Shown here piece by piece: positions 1 to 7,530 of a stretch of DNA of 22,473 nucleotides. Position 1 is the first letter of the stretch; every line of letters begins with the position of its first letter. The notes below the pieces were generated by a model. The model worked only from the letters and a program-made list of their open reading frames with translations, searched no databases and was not told the DNA's origin. Source of the stretch: Pleionea sp041589565 (GTDB taxonomy: Bacteria; Pseudomonadota; Gammaproteobacteria; Enterobacterales; Kangiellaceae); the NCBI GenBank assembly GCA_041589565.1, contig JBFHVL010000029.1:1-22473 (forward strand), given 5' to 3'. Made by a program: the position numbers and the translations under genes.

Positions 1-690
1 TACATTGATATGACAGTAGCTTTAATGAAACAGTTTGGTGCACAGGTTGTAAAGCAGGAACGCTGTTATTTGATCCCCAAGCAAGAAGGGTATCAAGGTG
101 GTGAATACTATATTCCGCCTGATCCGGTGAGCAGTTCCTATTTTATGGGAGCCGCTGCGATTTGCGGTGGTAGTGTCGAGCTGCAAAGTTTTGATTTTGA
201 TTCATTGCAAGGGGAGGCACAGTTTTATCAAGTGCTGCAACAAATGGGGTGTGACGTTGAACGAAAAGGTGATTCGTTAAGCATCTCTCGCATTGGTGAG
301 TTAATGGCGGTCGATGTGGATATGGGCAGTATGCCTGATGTGGTGCAAACCCTGGCCGCGGTTGCCTGTTTTGCTCAAGGAACTACCGTGATGCGAAATA
401 TAGCGCATCTGGCGTTTAAAGAATCCAATCGTATTGTGGATACCGCAATGGAATTAAAAAAGCTTGGTGCCAAGGTTGAATATGGCTCTGATTATCTTGC
501 GGTAACTGGATCCACTTTGCAAGGTACTCAGGTAGAAACCTACGATGACCACCGAATGGCTATGTGCCTAGCGTTAATTGGAGCAAAAGTCTCTGGTGTG
601 GTGATCAACAACGCGCATGTTGTGAGCAAGTCTTTTCCCGATTACTTTGATAAACTGGCCAGTATTGGCATTATCTCTCGCAACATTTAA
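1..690 (+). CDS. aroA: 3-phosphoshikimate 1-carboxyvinyltransferase (EPSP synthase), 5'-truncated
   Basis: The reading frame is open from base 1 (Y-I-D before the first ATG at 10), so only the C-terminal ~229 residues of a ~430-residue enzyme are present. EPSP synthase joins phosphoenolpyruvate to shikimate-3-phosphate in the cytoplasm, the sixth shikimate step. Family marks visible are a D-x-V-S-S-S-Y-F segment matching the conserved GDASSASYF region, M-P-D (the catalytic Asp region), K-E-S-N-R (usually K-E-[ST]-D-R), Y-D-D-H-R-M-A-M, and S-K-S-F-P-D-Y-F near the end, which carries the conserved Lys. The residues around the Ser-Ser and K-E-x-x-R motifs depart somewhat from the E. coli consensus, but the active-site pattern is intact. 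aroC follows 29 bases later on the same strand, probably in one transcript. The identification is firm; the N-terminal half cannot be assessed. Confidence 0.93.
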   Translation, partial: YIDMTVALMKQFGAQVVKQERCYLIPKQEGYQGGEYYIPPDPVSSSYFMGAAAICGGSVELQSFDFDSLQGEAQFYQVLQQMGCDVERKGDSLSISRIGELMAVDVDMGSMPDVVQTLAAVACFAQGTTVMRNIAHLAFKESNRIVDTAMELKKLGAKVEYGSDYLAVTGSTLQGTQVETYDDHRMAMCLALIGAKVSGVVINNAHVVSKSFPDYFDKLASIGIISRNI

Positions 691-719
691 CCTTGTTATA
701 AATTAATACTGGAACACAT

Positions 720-1805
720 ATGGCAGGCGATTCGATAGGACAGGTTTTTCGTTTTACCAACTGGGGAGAGTCTCATGGTAAAGCTATTGGTGGGGTGGTT
801 GAAGGTTGCCCGCCTGGGATCGAATTGAGTGAAGAGGATATACAACCCGCGCTCGATCGCCGTCGTCCCGGACAAAGTAAAATTGTGACTCAGCGCAAAG
901 AAGCTGATCGCGTTGAAATTTTATCAGGGGTCGTTGAAGGTAAAACCACAGGTACGCCTATCAGTTTGATGATTCGTAATGAAGATCAGCGCTCGAAAGA
1001 TTATTCCGAAATGGCGCAATTGTATCGCCCCAGTCATGCCGATTTTACCTATCAACAAAAGTACGGAGTTCGAGATGTTGCGGGAGGCGGTCGTAGTTCT
1101 GCCCGTGTGACTGCACCGACCGTCGCTGCCGGTGCTATTGCGCAGAAAATTTTACGTGAAACTTGTGGCGTTGAAATTATAGGCTTTGTTAAATCGGTAT
1201 CTGAATTATCAACGGATATCGATCCATTATCGGTGACTTTGGAGCAGGTTGAATTCACTCCAGTTCGTTGCCCTGATGAACAGATTGCGCGTCAGATGAT
1301 TGAGCATATTGAAGCGGTTCGTAAAAAAGGCGACTCAACCGGAGGCGTGGTGGAGTGTGTGATTAAACAGGTGCCTATTGGTTTAGGTGAGCCGATATTC
1401 GATAAGCTCGAAGCAGATTTAGCTAAAGCCATGTTGAGTATTAATGCCAGTAAAGGATTTGAAATTGGCAGCGGTTTTGAAGGAACCAAATCACTGGGCT
1501 CACAACACAACGATCCTTTTGTTAACCAGCAGGGTAAAGTGATTACGACGAGTAACTTTTCTGGTGGCATTCAGGGCGGGATAAGTAACGGTATGCCAAT
1601 TGTGTTTCGTGTCGCTTTTAAACCAACGGCTACCATTATTCAGGATCAGCATACGGTGGATGTTGATGGTAACCCTGTGGTGTTCAAAGCGAAAGGACGT
1701 CACGATCCTTGCGTGTTACCTCGAGCGGTGCCCATTGTAGAAGCCATGGCGGCATTAACGCTATGTGATCATTGGTTAAGGTATCGAGCGTACCAAAATC
1801 AATAA
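720..1805 (+). CDS. aroC: Chorismate synthase
   Basis: This enzyme converts 5-enolpyruvylshikimate-3-phosphate to chorismate using reduced FMN, the last step of the shikimate pathway, in the cytoplasm. At 361 residues it has the normal bacterial length. Signature segments are F-T-N-W-G-E-S-H-G-K near residue 11, D-R-R-R-P-G-Q (residues 46-52), R-P-S-H-A-D (about 103), the flavin/substrate loop G-G-G-R-S-S-A-R (about 122-129), and K-G-R-H-D-P-C near residue 325. The ATG at 720 is preceded by GGAA at about 5 bases and gives the usual M-A-G-x-S-x-G start. It directly follows aroA, so the last two steps to chorismate are co-encoded. A weak intrinsic terminator begins inside its last codons. Confidence 0.97.
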   Translation: MAGDSIGQVFRFTNWGESHGKAIGGVVEGCPPGIELSEEDIQPALDRRRPGQSKIVTQRKEADRVEILSGVVEGKTTGTPISLMIRNEDQRSKDYSEMAQLYRPSHADFTYQQKYGVRDVAGGGRSSARVTAPTVAAGAIAQKILRETCGVEIIGFVKSVSELSTDIDPLSVTLEQVEFTPVRCPDEQIARQMIEHIEAVRKKGDSTGGVVECVIKQVPIGLGEPIFDKLEADLAKAMLSINASKGFEIGSGFEGTKSLGSQHNDPFVNQQGKVITTSNFSGGIQGGISNGMPIVFRVAFKPTATIIQDQHTVDVDGNPVVFKAKGRHDPCVLPRAVPIVEAMAALTLCDHWLRYRAYQNQ

Positions 1806-1824
1806 CAATAAGATTTTGTTTTTT
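1794..1824 (+). terminator. Probable weak intrinsic terminator after aroC
   Basis: CAAAATC (1794-1800) can pair with GATTTTG (1812-1818) around an 11-base AT loop, followed directly by six T residues. The upstream arm overlaps the last aroC codons and the stop. The stem has only two G:C pairs, so termination may be inefficient. The position, between aroC and the convergent DUF2069 gene, fits. Confidence 0.5.
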
Positions 1825-1868
1825 AATAGATTTGCGTTTACTTCAATGATTGAACGAAATAATTAGAT

Positions 1869-1892
1869 AAAAAATTAACCATTAATTTTTTT
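1869..1892 (-). terminator. Possible AT-only terminator of the minus-strand arsC-wrbA-DUF2069 unit
   Basis: AAAAAATTAA (1869-1878) and TTAATTTTTT (1882-1891) form a 10-bp inverted repeat around a three-base centre. It includes the last codons and stop of the DUF2069 gene. Read on the minus strand, the downstream arm ends in a T run. With no G:C pairs in the stem this is only a suggestion. Confidence 0.25.
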
Positions 1893-2237
1893 AGTTATTC
1901 GAATGCACATTACTGCGGCAGTAAAGTTAACACACACTAAAATCAACTCGGCTAGAGCCACCCACACTTCTAACTCGCTGGTCATTAAATACATGATGGC
2001 ATGGCAAAAATAAATCATATTGATAAATTGAAGCCAGGCGTAGGTATAAAGTCTGGCTTTAAGCACACCCCACAGTGGAAATAACAGCGGAACTATCCAG
2101 ATAACTGCCAGAGTCCAGCCGCTGATTTTTTCCGGTGGAAACCAGACCGCCGCCCAAAGAATGAGCAAACAAATTAGCAATATAAAGCTCACCTGAGTAA
2201 TACCGTGCCAGAGCTTTAAAGTTTGTTCTGCTTTCAT
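1875..2237 (-). CDS. DUF2069-type small integral membrane protein
   Basis: A ~120-residue, very hydrophobic protein with four likely membrane helices: one after the short charged N-terminus (S-F-I-L-L-I-C-L-L-I-L-W), one around I-W-I-V-P-L-L-F-P-L-W, one around F-I-N-M-I-Y-F-C-H-A-I, and one in L-A-E-L-I-L-V-C-V-N-F. The internal L-F-P-L-W-G-V-L-K-A-R-x-Y-T-Y-A-W segment and the place next to wrbA and arsC fit the DUF2069 family, whose function I do not know. The frame could start at a TTG at 2252 that abuts the wrbA stop. I prefer the ATG at 2237, because neither site has a strong ribosome-binding site and GAG sits 10 bases before this ATG. It is the last gene of the minus-strand trio. Confidence 0.75.
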   Translation of the reverse strand: MKAEQTLKLWHGITQVSFILLICLLILWAAVWFPPEKISGWTLAVIWIVPLLFPLWGVLKARLYTYAWLQFINMIYFCHAIMYLMTSELEVWVALAELILVCVNFTAAVMCIRITKKING

Positions 2238-2252
2238 AGTGGATTGACTCAA

Positions 2253-2846
2253 TTATGATTTATTTAACTTAATGGCGATATCTGCCAGTCGTTTTCCCTG
2301 TGCTTTACACAGGCGTCGTTCTTCGTCGCTCAGAGGATTGTCATTATCATTACCTGCAAAGTGACTGACGCCGTAGGGAGTGCCGCCGGTAGTGGTGTGT
2401 AATAAATCGGTTTCGGAATAAGGCAGACCACACATTAACATGCCGTGATGAAACAGTGGAAGCATCATGCTGGTGAGGGTAGTCTCTTGTCCACCGTGCA
2501 AGCTACTGGTTGAGGTGAAAACACACGCGGGTTTTCCAGCCAGTTGGCCAGACAACCAAAGTTCACTGGTTTGCTCGAGAAAATATTTAAGCGGTGTGGC
2601 CATATTGCCAAAACGCGTAGGACTACCAAGTGCCAGCCCATCACATTGCTTTAACTCGTCCAATGTGACATAAGGATCGCCATCTGCTGGAACTTCTGGT
2701 TCCATTTGTTCATTATTTGCCGACACTCTGGGCACGGTACGCAAAAGCGCTTCTGCTCCAGTGGATTCGATCCCGCGTGCTATCAAGCGAGCCATTTGTT
2801 TGGTGGCGCCGCCCGAGGAGTAGTAGAGAACCAGAACTTGCGCCAT
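2253..2846 (-). CDS. wrbA: WrbA-type NAD(P)H:quinone oxidoreductase (flavoprotein)
   Basis: This flavodoxin-fold FMN enzyme of 197 residues reduces quinones by two electrons, limiting redox cycling; it acts in the cytoplasm. The phosphate-binding loop is seen at the N-terminus (Y-Y-S-S-G-G-A-T, residues 8-15). Also present are G-S-P-T-R-F-G-N-M around residue 74, S-T-S-S-L-H-G-G-Q-E-T-T near 111-122, and G-G-T-P-Y-G near 153, all hallmarks of the WrbA family. Its ATG overlaps the ArsC stop as TAATG, so translation of the two is probably coupled, and DUF2069 follows at once. Length and motifs are normal for the family. Confidence 0.94.
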   Translation of the reverse strand: MAQVLVLYYSSGGATKQMARLIARGIESTGAEALLRTVPRVSANNEQMEPEVPADGDPYVTLDELKQCDGLALGSPTRFGNMATPLKYFLEQTSELWLSGQLAGKPACVFTSTSSLHGGQETTLTSMMLPLFHHGMLMCGLPYSETDLLHTTTGGTPYGVSHFAGNDNDNPLSDEERRLCKAQGKRLADIAIKLNKS

Positions 2847-3196
2847 TAAAAAATGTCCAGTACTGCTTCGGGAGGACGGCCAACGGCAGCTTTTGAGTCA
2901 CTGAACACAACTGGGCGCTCGATTACTTTAGGATATTGCACCATGCGCTTTATTTGTTCTTTACGCGTAAGGGAGGTGTCATCAAGGCCAGCTTCTTTGT
3001 ATTCTGCTTCTTTTTTTCGCATCAACTGTTGAGGCTCGTAGCCGAGTAGTTTAAGGACTTTATCGAGCTCTTTTTCACTGGGTGGGGTTTTCAAATACTC
3101 AACGACCTTAGGCGCAACACCGTTACTTTGTAGTAACTCCAGTGTTTGACGTGATTTTGAACAACGTGGATTGTGATATATAGTGAAGTTTGACAT
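2846..3196 (-). CDS. arsC: ArsC/Spx-family arsenate reductase-like protein (YfgD type)
   Basis: A 116-residue thioredoxin-fold protein of the glutaredoxin-linked arsenate reductase family. It has Y-H-N-P-R-C-S-K-S-R-Q-T at the N-terminus with the reactive Cys, and the C-terminal R-P-V-V-F-S-D-S-K-A-A-V-G-R-P-P-E segment that carries the conserved Arg and the Gly-Arg-Pro-Pro signature. These chromosomal members are often annotated as arsenate reductases without proof; the true substrate may differ. The frame extends to a GTG at 3202, but the ATG at 3196 is preferred because GGAG lies five bases before it. It is the first gene of the arsC-wrbA-DUF2069 unit and diverges from yihY. No ArsR or arsenite pump gene is nearby, which argues for a general redox role rather than an ars resistance operon. 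Confidence 0.88.
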   Translation of the reverse strand: MSNFTIYHNPRCSKSRQTLELLQSNGVAPKVVEYLKTPPSEKELDKVLKLLGYEPQQLMRKKEAEYKEAGLDDTSLTRKEQIKRMVQYPKVIERPVVFSDSKAAVGRPPEAVLDIF

Positions 3197-3287
3197 AGTC
3201 ACTCCAGTGCTAGATTGGTGTTTTATCCTGTCGAAGTGCTGAAATTTTATTCAACAACTGCAAATTTGAACGTTATTGTAGGCCGAA
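3197..3287. promoter_or_regulatory. Divergent promoter region between arsC and yihY
   Basis: The 91 bases between the two divergent start codons must hold both promoters. I see AT-rich tracts but no convincing -35/-10 pair at standard spacing on either strand, and no clear operator palindrome. Confidence 0.4.
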
Positions 3288-4502
3288 ATGGAAATAGAAG
3301 AAAAGCTGCATTGGTTTAAACAGTATATTCGTTATGTTTTTGTTCGGTTTGGCAAAGATCGCTGCTCTTCTATAGCCGCAGAGCTAACGGTTACCAGTTT
3401 GTTATCGTTAGTACCTTTTTTAACCGTAGTCTTTGCTTTGCTATCTTTGTTTCCTCAGTTCCAAACGATGGGCGCAGACGTTCAAGGTTGGCTATTCCAG
3501 AACTTTATTCCAGAATCGAACCAAACCATTCAAAAATACCTTAATCAGTACGTACAAAATACTCAGGGGCTTACTTCGGTAGGTGTCATTTTTCTGGTGG
3601 TGACTTCATTACTGTTAATGCGAACCATTGATAAATCCTTTAACGCTATATGGCATGTTAAGAAGAAAAGTTCGCCAGTGCGTGTGTTCTTAGTTTATTG
3701 GGCGGTGCTAACGATGGGGCCTCTGCTGCTCGCAATGAGCTTGGCGGTCAGTTCTTACTTTGCGTCGTTGCCCTTTATTTCTGATGTGGTGAAAAGTGAC
3801 AGTGTACTGTTCAAACGTGGTTTGCCGATGTTTATGGCATTTATTGCTTTTACGGTAATGTTTATTGCTGTACCCAATCGCAAAGTAAAAGTAGGTCATG
3901 CTGCGATCGCAGCCGTGGTCACCGCAACTCTTTTTGAACTCGCCAAATGGGGCTTTGGTGTGTTTGTTAAAAAGTTTTCAACCTATCAGCTTATCTTTGG
4001 CGCTCTTGCTGCAGTTCCATTGTTTTTAATCTGGATTCAGCTGTCCTGGATGATTTTGCTGTTTGGAGCACAAGTTTGCCATGCACTTGAGGTGTTTCAA
4101 GCGGATGCTGACCGAGAGGCAAGTCATCCATTTATTCTGGCGGCGCGAATTTTAAAGCTTTTAGTACAGTCGCAAAGTCATCGAGAGGTTGTAGACATGG
4201 AAGTATTGCAGTTGCATTTACCCAGAGTGCGATTGGATAACCTGGCCAAAGTAGTCGATAAGCTTATGGCGGCCAAGTTAATCATTGAGCTTGAAGGCGG
4301 GGGCTATTCTTTAGCTGGTGATTCGCAAGGATATCAACTTGCCGATATTATTCGAGCTGGAATTCAGGAGTTGCCAGATGAGTCAGTATTAAATCGTTTA
4401 AAAGAGGCTGACAATGAACTAGCAGAGCGCATCGCAGAGGGGCGCGATGCGCTGATGGCAAAACTTAGTGATCCCCTGGCAAGCGAACCGAGTCAAAGTT
4501 AA
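3288..4502 (+). CDS. yihY: YihY/BrkB family inner-membrane protein
   Basis: A 404-residue protein with about six membrane helices in residues 25-265. Helix 1 is in A-A-E-L-T-V-T-S-L-L-S-L-V-P-F-L, then V-G-V-I-F-L-V-V-T-S-L-L-L, then a central block including F-M-A-F-I-A-F-T-V-M-F, ending with L-F-L-I-W-I-Q-L-S-W-M-I-L-L-F-G-A. The family signature (A-E-L-T-x-T-x-L-L-S-L-V-P near the start; F-x-x-I-W and W-I-Q-L-S-W) matches YihY/BrkB. The C-terminal ~130 residues are soluble and resemble a winged-helix-like tail. The family was long mislabelled ribonuclease BN; the true RNase BN is a different protein, and the role of YihY is not settled. Its 3' end overlaps the convergent PilZ-like gene by 38 bases. 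Confidence 0.92.
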   Translation: MEIEEKLHWFKQYIRYVFVRFGKDRCSSIAAELTVTSLLSLVPFLTVVFALLSLFPQFQTMGADVQGWLFQNFIPESNQTIQKYLNQYVQNTQGLTSVGVIFLVVTSLLLMRTIDKSFNAIWHVKKKSSPVRVFLVYWAVLTMGPLLLAMSLAVSSYFASLPFISDVVKSDSVLFKRGLPMFMAFIAFTVMFIAVPNRKVKVGHAAIAAVVTATLFELAKWGFGVFVKKFSTYQLIFGALAAVPLFLIWIQLSWMILLFGAQVCHALEVFQADADREASHPFILAARILKLLVQSQSHREVVDMEVLQLHLPRVRLDNLAKVVDKLMAAKLIIELEGGGYSLAGDSQGYQLADIIRAGIQELPDESVLNRLKEADNELAERIAEGRDALMAKLSDPLASEPSQS

Positions 4503-6198
4503 TATCATCACCGTTTTTGCTGTCTTCCAACTCCTCGTAGCTTGGGACTGAGGTCCAAGGAATCATTTCTGAATTATCGTCTTGTGCCGACTCTTCCACT
4601 TCGATCACATCGTAGCTTTGAAAGTTGAACAGTTCGACGCAAGGTGTAACCAGGGTTCTTTTACGTGTTTTAATATCTTCAATCTGATTGCCGTGACGAA
4701 GTAAGAAGTCGCGCCCATCACGATAAGTACCCCGAGTTGCCAGTAAGGACATGGCGTCATTAGGACGATTGGATAGTGGCTTGAATAACAAGGCGACTTG
4801 CCCGAGCGCATTTTTTGACTTCGACATTTTGTTATTCAGTCGACAAGGGATCAAACTGCCGTCGAGAAACTCAAGTCCTGCATTGGTGCCTTGGTGATCA
4901 TCACCGAAGAGCCAGCGACAAATTGCTGGGCGCCAGCGGAAAGAGGGCTTTTTATCGATGTACTCTCGAATAATGACTATTTCACCGACCTTCAGACGAT
5001 GTGCAATATTTTGGTGAGTTGTTATACCTATTCCACCATCGCTCACATTCGCGGCATCCCAACTTAGTGGCACCTTGTGCTCGTGATTGATAAAGTCTTC
5101 AATGGCTATTGAGTCCCAATGGGAGGTCTCGGGCGACATGAGGTGCTTTTGCAGTAGAGTATGAATAGGGTGGATACCCCAAACAATATCCAGTTTGGTA
5201 ATAACCGGATATCGTCGACCTTTGCGCTCAATCTTGGCGTTCCAGTGAGAAGCCATGTGCTCAAGAAGCTGTTGGGCTGAAGCGCGACGAATATCTCGAT
5301 AGAATCCTGTTGGGGTTTCGTCCTGCTGCGTAAGAGAGTCAAGCTGAAAGTTGACCTGTCGCAGTATATCGTGAGTTAACATAAAACAAACATCGTCTTC
5401 GTCAACGTCTCCATTGTATTGCGCGCTGTAGCAGGGCTTTAGTTGGCTATCCATTTGTACGATAAAGCATTTATGTTCTTCAAAATCTGACGAGTCATCG
5501 GAAAATTGAACCAAGTGAGCCCAACTTTCGAGGTATTTGTAAACTTGCCAATGCTCGCCGTGCGATAGATGGTAAGGATCGGCCAGTGACATCAAACAAA
5601 TTCTGGAAAATGTGCGTTCGATGGTCGATAGACACTGATAATAGTCATCGTTAAAAATAGCGTAATCTTCAAACTGGTGCTTTTGTGCGTGAGAATACAG
5701 GCCGTTGCACTCACGCCATAAATAAACAGGAATGGGGCTGTAGGCTTCATAGTGCTCCATCAGGAGTAAGCCCAGATAGTGCAATGACAGATTGATCGCC
5801 CGAATTAGATCTTTGTTTTTACCCCAAAGCTTTCGTTTTTTTAGTTCGCCATCGGTTATAATTTTGTGGGCGAATGCCATTTCACGCGTCAATAAATGTA
5901 AATTATTGTGCTCACGTCGTCGAATATCATCATTAATAATGTGTGGAGCGCTGGGGCGGTAGGAATCAAATATTTGGGCGTAAGTCGCGTCAAATAAAGC
6001 CACCAGCTCTCTGCGTTGCGAGAGGGCAATTTGTGAGCGATTTAAGCTGGCGATGGCTCGACAAACTTCTGGAACGGCGCGTCCCATATCACCGTAAGGT
6101 AGAGATTTAAGCCATTTGCGTAAGTCAGAGGTTTCCGTTTCAACTAACAGGTGTTGTCCTTGTTGTTGAGCAGGAAAGGTCAGTCGCAATGATTCCAT
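4465..6198 (-). CDS. Large protein with C-terminal PilZ-like domain (possible cyclic-di-GMP receptor)
   Basis: A 577-residue soluble protein without signal peptide or membrane segments. Roughly residues 1-270 are mostly helical and rich in charged and aromatic residues. Around residues 375-470 there is a segment with the PilZ-like second motif N-V-S-D-G-G-I-G-I, followed by V-G-E-I-V, a W-R-x-x-I-C-R-W strand and G-L-E-F-L, the usual order of PilZ strands. The upstream R-x-x-x-R half of the c-di-GMP site is not evident, so binding is uncertain. I recall similar long proteins in Pseudomonas annotated as PilZ or as 'molecular chaperone'; this was not checked. It reads against yihY with a 38-base overlap of the coding ends, and is divergent from the thioredoxin lipoprotein gene. 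An AGAG element about eight bases before the ATG at 6198 supports the start. Confidence 0.7.
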   Translation of the reverse strand: MESLRLTFPAQQQGQHLLVETETSDLRKWLKSLPYGDMGRAVPEVCRAIASLNRSQIALSQRRELVALFDATYAQIFDSYRPSAPHIINDDIRRREHNNLHLLTREMAFAHKIITDGELKKRKLWGKNKDLIRAINLSLHYLGLLLMEHYEAYSPIPVYLWRECNGLYSHAQKHQFEDYAIFNDDYYQCLSTIERTFSRICLMSLADPYHLSHGEHWQVYKYLESWAHLVQFSDDSSDFEEHKCFIVQMDSQLKPCYSAQYNGDVDEDDVCFMLTHDILRQVNFQLDSLTQQDETPTGFYRDIRRASAQQLLEHMASHWNAKIERKGRRYPVITKLDIVWGIHPIHTLLQKHLMSPETSHWDSIAIEDFINHEHKVPLSWDAANVSDGGIGITTHQNIAHRLKVGEIVIIREYIDKKPSFRWRPAICRWLFGDDHQGTNAGLEFLDGSLIPCRLNNKMSKSKNALGQVALLFKPLSNRPNDAMSLLATRGTYRDGRDFLLRHGNQIEDIKTRKRTLVTPCVELFNFQSYDVIEVEESAQDDNSEMIPWTSVPSYEELEDSKNGDDINFDSVRLPGDH

Positions 6199-6366
6199 TC
6201 GGCTTTTCTCTTCTTGTTGAATTGGTTAAGTGGTAGCATAGTTTAGCTCAAAATCTGGTTTCTAACTATCTGAACAGCCAGTACTTTCTCAGGAACTACT
6301 GAACTTGTATAGTGTCTGGCGAACAGATGTACGCAAAAAACTCGTGTAGAGATAACATTAATCGCA
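6199..6366. promoter_or_regulatory. Divergent intergenic region, promoters not resolved
   Basis: These 168 bases separate the divergent PilZ-like and thioredoxin genes. On the plus strand TATAGT (6308-6313) could be a -10 hexamer, but the -35 at the right distance (TTTCTC, 6285-6290) is poor. No strong ribosome-binding site precedes the ATG at 6367; the nearest GAG is about 16 bases away. Confidence 0.3.
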
Positions 6367-6876
6367 ATGAGTCGTCAAATTTTACCTTTATTCAACAATA
6401 ATAATAGCTTAGGAATCCGGGCTTGCCTCGTTCTGTTGCTTTTTCTTGGCCTGATATCATGCCAGCGAGATGATTCGAGTTTTCAGTTGCTAGATGGCTC
6501 GCAACATAAACTGTCTGATTTTCGTGGCAAGTGGGTGCTGGTTAACTTCTGGGCTGAGTGGTGTGGGCCTTGTCTGGAAGAGGTTCCCGAGTTAAACCAT
6601 GCCTATGAAATGCGCGATCAGGCCAATTGGGAGATTTTTGCGTTTAGTTACGATAAAGTCAGTAACAAGCAGCTTCGGGATGCAAAAGCACGTTTTGATA
6701 TTTCGTACCCCATGGTGGCAACTCAACCTGAGCCTAAGGTGCCTTTTAAACGCCCTTCAAAATTACCAGCTTTGATAATTGTTTCACCACAGGGGGATAT
6801 TTTTGGTCCTTATTATGGTCGGCAAGACATTTACTCTGTGCAACTAATAATCGATCAACTCAAATCCCAACAATAA
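6367..6876 (+). CDS. TlpA-like thioredoxin-fold lipoprotein
   Basis: A 169-residue exported disulfide oxidoreductase. After a polar, Asn-rich N-terminal stretch, a hydrophobic segment (C-L-V-L-L-L-F-L-G-L) ends in the lipobox L-I-S-C (Cys32), so the mature protein should be lipid-anchored. The thioredoxin domain follows: a strand with W-V-L-V-N-F-W-A, then the active site W-C-G-P-C (around residues 65-69), and a later K-L-P-A-L-I-I-V with the conserved cis-proline. Such TlpA/ResA-like proteins reduce disulfides in the envelope, for example during cytochrome c maturation or for a specific client. It lies 109 bases before the motor operon on the same strand; whether it is co-transcribed is unclear. 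Asp35-Asp36 lie soon after the lipid Cys, at +3 and +4; position +2 is Gln, so by the E. coli rule it should be sorted to the outer membrane. Confidence 0.85.
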   Translation: MSRQILPLFNNNNSLGIRACLVLLLFLGLISCQRDDSSFQLLDGSQHKLSDFRGKWVLVNFWAEWCGPCLEEVPELNHAYEMRDQANWEIFAFSYDKVSNKQLRDAKARFDISYPMVATQPEPKVPFKRPSKLPALIIVSPQGDIFGPYYGRQDIYSVQLIIDQLKSQQ

Positions 6877-6985
6877 TTACAGATTTGTGCGCAAATGCTG
6901 ATTTTATAAAGGAATTCTCTGATAAATTCGCTATAACTGTAACTATTGTGTTCAGTTGGCTTTTTTTTAAATAGGTGGGAAGGAC
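6877..6985 (+). promoter_or_regulatory. Leader of the ExbB/ExbD/TPR operon
   Basis: The 109-base gap holds AT-rich sequence with -10-like hexamers (TATAAA at 6905-6910, TATAAC at 6932-6937), neither paired with a good -35 at standard spacing. A run of eight T (6961-6968) follows a weak 5-bp inverted repeat (AACTG/CAGTT), which might act as a poor terminator for the thioredoxin gene. AGGTGG lies seven bases before the ATG at 6986 and is a strong ribosome-binding site. Confidence 0.35.
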
Positions 6986-7510
6986 ATGGGTAGGTATTTA
7001 AAACAGGTTTTGTCCGTATTTTTATTATGGTTGGGTTCAAGTACAGCATTTGCTGCTGATCCTGATGTTCCGGTGGCTGATGCACTGGAAGACCTGAAAA
7101 AGCAGGTTTTATCGATTAATCGGGAGTTATTTATTCTTGAAGAGGACCTCCTGTTTCCAGCCTCCACACAGGTGGCGTTTTTCGTTTCGGTTGATGTAGG
7201 CCATTTTTTTAAGCTCGATAGCATAAAGCTCAAAGTGGATGGCGAGTGGATTACTCAGTATTTGTACACTGCTCGTGAACTCGATGCTCTGCGTCGTGGA
7301 GCCGTGCAACGTTTACATGTAGATAACTTTACCACTGGTGAGCATGAGGTCGTGGCCGTCGTTATAGGTTACGGTCCCGAGAGCCGTGAATATAAGTTGG
7401 CGGTCAGTGACATTTTTGAGAAGGATACTGATGCCAAACTGTTAGAAATCAAGATTCAAGATGATGCAGATAAGCAACAGCCTAAGTTAACGGTTAAGCA
7501 CTGGAACTAA
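6986..7510 (+). CDS. Exported beta-rich protein, first gene of the motor operon
   Basis: A 174-residue protein with a cleavable signal peptide (residues ~1-24, hydrophobic core V-F-L-L-W-L, ending A-F-A-A). A short helical stretch (A-L-E-D-L-K-K-Q-V-L-S-I-N-R-E-L, residues ~32-50) is followed by alternating strands that look like an Ig-like or PEGA-like sandwich: V-A-F-F-V-S-V-D-V, L-D-S-I-K-L-K-V-D-G, then H-V-D-N-F-T-T-G-E-H-E-V-V-A-V-V-I-G-Y-G and L-L-E-I-K-I-Q-D. Homologues beside ExbB/ExbD clusters are, as I recall, sometimes labelled 'AraC regulator'; there is no helix-turn-helix here and the protein is periplasmic. The next gene begins 20 bases later. I infer a periplasmic partner of the TPR proteins; its function is unknown. 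Confidence 0.8.
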   Translation: MGRYLKQVLSVFLLWLGSSTAFAADPDVPVADALEDLKKQVLSINRELFILEEDLLFPASTQVAFFVSVDVGHFFKLDSIKLKVDGEWITQYLYTARELDALRRGAVQRLHVDNFTTGEHEVVAVVIGYGPESREYKLAVSDIFEKDTDAKLLEIKIQDDADKQQPKLTVKHWN

Positions 7511-7530
7511 TTAGAAGCAAGGATTGTTGC

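Noticed and set aside
2846..3196. An arsenic-resistance operon
   Set aside because: Only the ArsC-like protein is present; no ArsR, ArsB or Acr3 gene, and the neighbours are WrbA and DUF2069.
3288..4502. Ribonuclease BN annotation for the YihY protein
   Set aside because: The protein is a multi-pass membrane protein of the YihY/BrkB family; the RNase BN name comes from a historical misassignment.
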